Assembly (NCBI RefSeq): GCF_005771495.1
Contig: NZ_VAUW01000004.1
Coordinates: forward strand, 124,001-188,000
Length of the DNA stretch: 64,000 bases
Direction: 5' to 3'
Origin: Maribacter sp. ACAM166
Lineage (GTDB): Bacteria; Bacteroidota; Bacteroidia; Flavobacteriales; Flavobacteriaceae
Shown here: one piece after another, positions 59,085 through 64,000 of the stretch
How positions within the stretch are numbered: position 1 is the stretch's first letter
Layout: every line of letters starts with the position of its first letter
The notes under the pieces: model-generated
The model's input: only the letters and a program-made list of their open reading frames with translations
Database searches by the model: none
Told to the model about the DNA's origin: nothing
Translations under genes and position numbers: made by a program

Positions 59085-59125
59085 ATATCCCATGGCTCAA
59101 ATTGAGCTTTGGGATATTTTTATTT
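59085..59125 (+). terminator. terminator of glmM
   Basis: ATATCCCA and TGGGATAT with inner arms GCTCAA/TTGAGC form a long stem, followed by TTTTTATTT. Strong rho-independent terminator. Confidence 0.85.
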
Positions 59126-59149
59126 CTTATTTTTTCCGACAATACCTAG

Positions 59150-59900
59150 ATCCAAAAAGATACCATTAGGGTCAGGAGTTTTAACATCCTTCATGGAGCA
59201 ACAGTTAAAAGTAAATTTAATTTAGATACTATTGCCGGCGTACTTAATAAGTATAGTCCAAATCTCGTCTCATTACAAAAGGTAGGTTTTAAGACCAATA
59301 GTGCTCATAAGCTAGATTTGGTAATAGAAATTGGTCCAACGGACACAAATGGCCTCATTGCTTGTAATGGCTATACTTTATCATGGCGGTGAATATGGGG
59401 AAGCCGTCCTATCAAAATTCACTTTTGTCCGAACCGAAAATATTGCTTTACCACACGGACCAACATCAGAACCAAGAGCGGCCCTTAAGGTAACTGTAAA
59501 GACGAAAAACGGAAATCTTCACACTTTTTTGAGCACCCATTTAGACCATCTTGATGACCATACGAATCGTACTATGCAGGCAAAGTTATTGGTCACTGCG
59601 CTAAAGGATATGGATAATTAAAAGGTACTGGTGGGTAATCTTAATGATGGGCCAAAGAGCAATACCTTGTGCATTTTACGTAAAATATTCAGCAAACCTT
59701 ATCACGTAGCGGCTTCAAGGAGCACTTGGCCCGCAAGTGATCCTATTATCTATATAGACCACATTCTGCTGGATAAAAAACATGAATGGCAAGTGTTGGA
59801 TTATGAAGTGCTATGCGAGAATTATGCAAGCGACTATTCTATTATTTATACCACTTTGGTTTTTAAACCTTTAATGTTATATTTTTCTTTGTTTAAATAG
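59150..59900 (+). pseudogene. decayed endonuclease/exonuclease/phosphatase (EEP) family gene
   Basis: Three reading frames in turn give a recognisable EEP protein. The first is TIRVRSFNILHGATVKSKFN ... SPNLVSLQKVG (59150-59400). The second is GEYGEAVLSKFTFVRTENIA ... FLSTHLDHLDDH (59331-59621). The third is LVGNLNDGPKSNTL ... IIYIDHILL ... ASDYSIIYTTLVF (to 59900). Besides the frame breaks, catalytic positions have changed: LQEV is LQKV, GDLN is GNLN, and SDH is SDY. There is no start codon or signal peptide left. A dead gene. Confidence 0.85.
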
Positions 59901-60865
59901 TTTTGCTTAGTAATCTTTGCTGTTTGGTGATCTCCTAAATGATGCCACCCGGGAGGCATAAAAATATACTTCACTTTGTTCAAGATTCCCGGTGCTTTTG
60001 CTACATCTTTTGCCAAGGCAACAATCTCGCCAAAGTAAACATCCAAGAAATTACCTGAATTCACTTCTCGGGTGATACCATACTCAATTTTAATGTGTTT
60101 TTCTTCTTCCTGATAGGTGCCAAAAACCCTGTCCCAAATATTTAGGAGATTGCAAAAATTGGTATCCATATAAAGTGGGTTCTTTGCGTGGTGTATCCTG
60201 TGGTGCGATGGAGTTAGAATATATTTTCTAAGAAAACCAAAGCGGGCATCTTTTATAACGTTTTCGCCTACATGAATGAAAGCTCCCCAGGTACCGTCAA
60301 TAAACATAATTATAAATAAAAGTTCTGGCTGCACCCCAAGTAGAATACAAACTGTGGTTCTAATGGTGTCCGCATACGGACCCTCAAGGAAAAAATGGGC
60401 ATAAGTTACTGAAAGGTTCATCTCTTCTGGTGCATGATGCGTCGAGTGTAGACACCAGAACAACCGAACTTTGTGGCCCCAATAGTGGTATAAGAAATGG
60501 CCAAATTCCCAAACGATATAACCATATATGAACCAATACCAGGTTAAACTGGTTTGGAATGGGGCAATGGGCTGTAGTAGCCCAATAATCCATGTGACCA
60601 TAGCTATCGCAATAAAACGACCAACAAACCGATTAAAGATGTAAATAAGAAAGTTAACCTTGTAGACCTTTGTTTGTGGTTTTTTATACGCCAAACCTAG
60701 AATTAGTTCAAATAAGACCAACAAAGGTATAATAGGGTACACAAGGCTTTTTATTCCATCATAAGTCCTAAAAGCATTATAGTCTCCATTTTTGATAATT
60801 TCCCATGCCTGTGATATTCCTAAGAAACCAACAATTTCATTATAAATAGTTTGTAGAATATCCAT
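59846..60865 (-). CDS. sterol desaturase/fatty acid hydroxylase family protein
   Basis: The 339-residue membrane protein has the di-iron histidine motifs: GHFLYHYWGHKVRLFWCLHSTHHAPEEMN (HxxxH ... HxxHH) and ILTPSHHRIHHAKNPLY (HxxHH). Four to five hydrophobic spans are visible (YPIIPLLVLFELILGLAY, FIAIAMVTWIIGLLQPI). It hydroxylates or desaturates a lipid. The 3' end overlaps the EEP remnant on the other strand. Confidence 0.88.
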   Translation of the reverse strand: MDILQTIYNEIVGFLGISQAWEIIKNGDYNAFRTYDGIKSLVYPIIPLLVLFELILGLAYKKPQTKVYKVNFLIYIFNRFVGRFIAIAMVTWIIGLLQPIAPFQTSLTWYWFIYGYIVWEFGHFLYHYWGHKVRLFWCLHSTHHAPEEMNLSVTYAHFFLEGPYADTIRTTVCILLGVQPELLFIIMFIDGTWGAFIHVGENVIKDARFGFLRKYILTPSHHRIHHAKNPLYMDTNFCNLLNIWDRVFGTYQEEEKHIKIEYGITREVNSGNFLDVYFGEIVALAKDVAKAPGILNKVKYIFMPPGWHHLGDHQTAKITKQNYLNKEKYNIKGLKTKVV

Positions 60866-60960
60866 GAATTATGATAATTTTCAAATTAATTATACCGATA
60901 AAAACTAAAAATACTGAAATTGTGGGATTTGAATAATTATAAAACGGATTAAAATCGTTC

Positions 60961-61854
60961 TTAGGTCTTAGCAAATGAAGCGGGTGTCTTCCCTCTATGT
61001 TTCCATCGTTTATGCGTCCACAGGTAAAATTCAGGTTTTTCTTTGATCTGCGCCTCCGTCAGTCGAAGGAATGCATCAGTGATTTCATGTTCCTTGGTTT
61101 CTTTACTATTAAGGGCTATAGGTATAAATTCAGCGTTGTAATATCCTCGTTTAACCTTGCTTACCTTTAAAAAGACCACCGCCAGTCCGGTTTTTCGAGC
61201 CAAAACCTCGCCACCATTAAAAATGGGAACCTGTATATCCATGAATTTAGTCCAATATTGAGCTCTATGTGATTGAGGAGATTGGTCACTTACCATACCA
61301 TAGGTTGCACGAACGTTATTTCTATGGTTTTGAATCACCGTTTTCGCAGTTTGGCTTTGAGTAATTAAAGTGGTGTTCCATCGTGCCCTTACTTTTCTAA
61401 TAAAAGCATCAAAATATGAATTATTTACCTTTTGGTACACGGCATACCCTTTGGAATTCACATAGTTGTTTATACTCACATTCCATTCCCAATTTGCATA
61501 GTGAGCACATAGAATAATAATACTGCGCTCCTTTTCAATCTCAAGCAATACTTCTGGGTTCACCACGTGATATTTCTTAAAGACATCTTCTTTGCTTAGG
61601 TTCATAGATTTTACCATTTCCAAAAAGGTGTCACAGAGGTGTTTGTAGAACTCTTTTTCAATATGGGTAATTTCCACTTTGGTCTTGTCAGGAAATACTA
61701 AATTTAAGTTGTTCTGTACCACTTTACGACGATACCCAAAAACATGATAGACAAAGAAAAAGCCTATATCTGAAAAAATATAAAATAAACGATGAGGCAG
61801 AATAGAAATCATCCACAAAATGGGATAGATAAGAACAAATACCAATAGTTGCAT
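60961..61854 (-). CDS. lysophospholipid/lipid A acyltransferase family (LpxL-like)
   Basis: The 297-residue protein has an N-terminal membrane anchor (LVFVLIYPILWMISILPHRL) and the acyltransferase motif HYANWEW (HX4E) preceded by RSIIILCA. Then follow YGMVSDQSPQSHRAQYWTKF and the C-terminal EFYLWTHKRWKHRGK, where the final THxRWK is typical of the LpxL/HtrB family. It adds an acyl chain to lipid A or a related lipid at the inner membrane. Divergent from the rhomboid gene. Confidence 0.9.
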   Translation of the reverse strand: MQLLVFVLIYPILWMISILPHRLFYIFSDIGFFFVYHVFGYRRKVVQNNLNLVFPDKTKVEITHIEKEFYKHLCDTFLEMVKSMNLSKEDVFKKYHVVNPEVLLEIEKERSIIILCAHYANWEWNVSINNYVNSKGYAVYQKVNNSYFDAFIRKVRARWNTTLITQSQTAKTVIQNHRNNVRATYGMVSDQSPQSHRAQYWTKFMDIQVPIFNGGEVLARKTGLAVVFLKVSKVKRGYYNAEFIPIALNSKETKEHEITDAFLRLTEAQIKEKPEFYLWTHKRWKHRGKTPASFAKT

Positions 61855-61870
61855 GCGCTATAATTATGGT

Positions 61871-61888
61871 CAAATATAGCTATATTTG
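61871..61888. promoter_or_regulatory. palindromic divergent promoter boxes
   Basis: CAAATATAGCTATATTTG is a perfect 18-bp palindrome. Each half is a -7 box TATATTTG: plus strand 61881-61888 for rhomboid (ATG 61909), minus strand 61871-61878 for the acyltransferase (ATG 61854). The spacing to each ATG is nearly equal (16 and 20 bp). Confidence 0.6.
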
Positions 61889-61908
61889 ACGCCAAATAAA
61901 TTGAGTTA

Positions 61909-62559
61909 ATGAACAACCTTAATATAGCTACTATAGTAATTATTGCAGCAAATGTATTGGTATCACTTAAAGGATTTAATGATACATCCTTCTTTGAGCG
62001 CTACAAATTTGGAATAGGAGCGATAAAGTCAGGGCAGAAGGAGCGTATGCTAACCTCTGGTTTTCTTCATGTTGATATTTCCCACTTGTTATTTAATATG
62101 CTAACGCTGTATTTCTTTGCCAGCGTGGTAATCAATTGGTTTGGACCGATTGAATTTTTGATTATTTACTTTATAAGTCTTTTAGCAGGTAGCTTATTAG
62201 CATTAAATTTTCATAAAGATGAACCATATTATTCCGCTGTAGGGGCAAGTGGTGCGGTTACCGGTATTTTGTATGCCGCAATTCTTTTACAACCAAACAT
62301 GCAATTAGGGATACTATTTATTCCTATTCCCGTGCCAGCCTATGTTGTTGGTATTGGTTATTTGCTGTATTCGATCTATGGTATAAAAAAACGATTAGGT
62401 AATATTGGCCATACGGCACACTTTGGTGGTGCGATTGGTGGTTACGCTTGTACGTTATTATTTATGCCAAGTCTTTTGCAGACGGAAACCTTAATGGTCG
62501 GGTTACTTGCACTTCCAATTTTATTGCTTTTCGTTCTTGGAAAAATGGGTAAAATATAA
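61909..62559 (+). CDS. rhomboid family intramembrane serine protease
   Basis: The 216-residue protein has six predicted spans and the rhomboid signatures: the HVDISHLLFNMLTLYF segment, the catalytic Ser in GASGAVTGILY and the catalytic His in HTAHFGGAIGG. The N terminus is short, so it is a minimal six-span enzyme. It cleaves unknown membrane substrates. Confidence 0.92.
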   Translation: MNNLNIATIVIIAANVLVSLKGFNDTSFFERYKFGIGAIKSGQKERMLTSGFLHVDISHLLFNMLTLYFFASVVINWFGPIEFLIIYFISLLAGSLLALNFHKDEPYYSAVGASGAVTGILYAAILLQPNMQLGILFIPIPVPAYVVGIGYLLYSIYGIKKRLGNIGHTAHFGGAIGGYACTLLFMPSLLQTETLMVGLLALPILLLFVLGKMGKI

Positions 62560-62690
62560 GTTCTTAAATTTACGGGTACCAATCAAAAAAATCTTCAAAA
62601 GTATTGATTAGGTGGTATTTCATCGTATTTCTTAAGATAAATACAACATTTGAAACGTGTCTATCGTTATTGCAAAAAACCAAATTAGAC

Positions 62691-64000
62691 ATGAAATCAA
62701 CTTTATCTATCAAAAAAATATGGCTAATGGCCATAACCGCAACTTTTGCAGTTGCGAGTTGTAGTGATGAAACTACGATTTTTGAAAACCCTGAGGATAA
62801 TTTAATTAAAGAAACCGACCAATTAAAATTGGAAAATAGTGTGAATTTTGATCGCGCAGGTGTCCTAGATATTTATGAAGACCCGATTACAAGTGCAAAA
62901 AGATATGGTAGCACTACCGGTAAAGTAGAACAAGCTGGAGATTATCCACTTACTTTAGTGGCTCAAATAGCACCACCTTCATTTAAAAACGGTGAAAATT
63001 TAGCGGCGACGCACGTAGCTCTTAATGGTGATTATGGTTATGTTTCTTATAATACTGTTGGTCAAGAATATGTTGGTGCTGTAGATGTAATCGATATTAG
63101 CGACCCAAATAATCCTACGGTAACCTCTAGAGTATATTTTACAAATGCTGACTTAAATTCAATTGCTTATGATAGAGGGTATGTTTATGTTGCCGGTGGT
63201 GTAGATTCTGAAAAATCAGTAACCGCTACGTCAAATTCATTAGTTGCTAAAATAGGGGTTGATAATGGAAGACTAAATACGTCCAATATTACTTTCGGTT
63301 TTCAAGAGGGGTTTAATGCTACTGATGTTAGTATAATAAATAACACAGTTTTGGTTACAAGTGGTCAAGATGGTTTTGTGGTCGCTTACGATAAAAGTGA
63401 TATGAGTACCTTGAGTGAAACGGCCTTTTCAGACTTGCGTTCAGTTGCGGTTAATGGTACCGAGATTGCAGTTTTAGATGCAGCACAAGGCGTAAGTGTT
63501 TTAGATCAAAATCTTACGATTACGAAAAGTATAGATATTGATTCTGATTTTGGAATTGATGCCAAGCGTACTTTAGCTTTTTCAGGTGACAATATTGTTG
63601 TTTCTGAAGGTTCAAAAGGGGCTGGTATTTATAATGCTTCGACGGGCAGTTTTATTGAGTATGTGCCGATACTTACATCTCCTGAAAATGCAGAACCAGG
63701 TGATATTGTAACCAACGGTGTTGCCGTAAATGATGATGTGCTTTTAATGGCAAATGGTGCAGGCGGACTTAGTCTTTCTGAAAAAAAGTTTGACAATACA
63801 GAAGGTGTAGGGGTAATTGAACTTAACGGTTCTATTAACTATGTAGCATCTAAAGGTGATTATATTTTTGCTGCCTCAGGTAAATCTGGTTTTCAGATTA
63901 TAAAATTAAATAAACCTAGCCAGAGTTTATTGACTAGATGTGAAAACTTGGCTTCATTTAGTGGTAGTTCAAATTATAAGGTTCCAGAGGGTGCTGAAGA
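62691..64000 (+). CDS. LVIVD-repeat-like beta-propeller lipoprotein (partial, runs off the window)
   Basis: The frame opens at ATG 62691 and stays open to the window end (436 codons). It starts with a lipoprotein signal (KIWLMAITATFAVASCSDE). The body has propeller-like repeats: HVALNGDYGYVSYNTVGQEY, VDVIDISDPNNPTVTSRVYF, DRGYVYVAGGVDSE, YDKSDMSTLSET. The VxVIDISDPxNPxV pattern is that of LVIVD repeats. The protein is probably anchored on the cell surface. The C terminus is not seen. Confidence 0.75.
   Translation, partial: MKSTLSIKKIWLMAITATFAVASCSDETTIFENPEDNLIKETDQLKLENSVNFDRAGVLDIYEDPITSAKRYGSTTGKVEQAGDYPLTLVAQIAPPSFKNGENLAATHVALNGDYGYVSYNTVGQEYVGAVDVIDISDPNNPTVTSRVYFTNADLNSIAYDRGYVYVAGGVDSEKSVTATSNSLVAKIGVDNGRLNTSNITFGFQEGFNATDVSIINNTVLVTSGQDGFVVAYDKSDMSTLSETAFSDLRSVAVNGTEIAVLDAAQGVSVLDQNLTITKSIDIDSDFGIDAKRTLAFSGDNIVVSEGSKGAGIYNASTGSFIEYVPILTSPENAEPGDIVTNGVAVNDDVLLMANGAGGLSLSEKKFDNTEGVGVIELNGSINYVASKGDYIFAASGKSGFQIIKLNKPSQSLLTRCENLASFSGSSNYKVPEGAE

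Overview
The window comes from a low-GC marine-type Bacteroidota chromosome, most likely a member of the Flavobacteriaceae. This rests on the gene families present (DUF3095, DUF2024, AcpH, LVIVD-repeat lipoproteins, GluR0-like channels), on the Bacteroidota -7 promoter box TAnnTTTG in front of several genes, and on the near absence of Shine-Dalgarno sites. About 26 kb is host chromosome, and it surrounds an essentially complete Mu-like transposable prophage of 37,781 bp (13204-50984).

Left host arm (1-13203): a 2-hydroxyacid dehydrogenase-like gene and an aspartate-dehydrogenase-like gene (convergent), OsmC, DUF3095, and then a compact thiol/redox-looking unit (CPVC thioredoxin-like protein, secreted lipoprotein, DUF2024 protein, cysteine-rich MarR regulator). 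Copies of a TTAGGAATCCTAA palindrome mark this unit, probably as the MarR operator. An IS110-family element and a stretch of small or degraded genes follow. The arm ends with a DNA-repair-type pair: a TIGR03915-like protein and a TIGR03916-like radical SAM protein.

Prophage: it sits inside the 5' end of the radical SAM gene. The first 14 codons lie at 50985-51026 and the rest at 11982-13203, with the 4-bp duplication GGCC at both junctions and matching terminal repeats at equal distances from the two ends. The early region is transcribed leftward from about 49.6 kb: Ner-like HTH, MuA transposase, MuB ATPase, P-loop protein, DUF3164, GemA, many proteins of 43-60 aa, a C5 DNA methyltransferase, cassette-like accessory genes and an antirepressor-like protein behind a long inverted-repeat leader. 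A CI-like repressor diverges rightward. Late genes leave a central promoter region near 31.3 kb in both directions. Rightward run the small and large terminase, gp36, portal, MuF and gpG. Leftward run the protease/scaffold, capsid, endolysin, sheath, tube, a tail chaperone with a -1 frameshift, tape measure, baseplate, fibres, holin-like genes and a collar fibre. The tail-fibre slot holds three successive proteins with Sec-type signal peptides, one a pectate-lyase-like protein. The major capsid protein also begins with a signal-peptide-like segment.

Right host arm (50989-64000): a LexA-like S24 repressor diverges from the interrupted radical SAM gene across three ATGGAnnnnnTCC operators, which suggests an SOS-like control unit that the prophage has broken. 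Beyond it lie a GNAT acetyltransferase, a GluR0-like ligand-gated potassium channel, a LURP-one-like protein, a membrane-anchored protein, gamma-glutamyltransferase, AcpH, GlmM, a decayed endonuclease/exonuclease/phosphatase pseudogene, a sterol-desaturase-family protein, an LpxL-like acyltransferase, a rhomboid protease and the start of an LVIVD-repeat lipoprotein.
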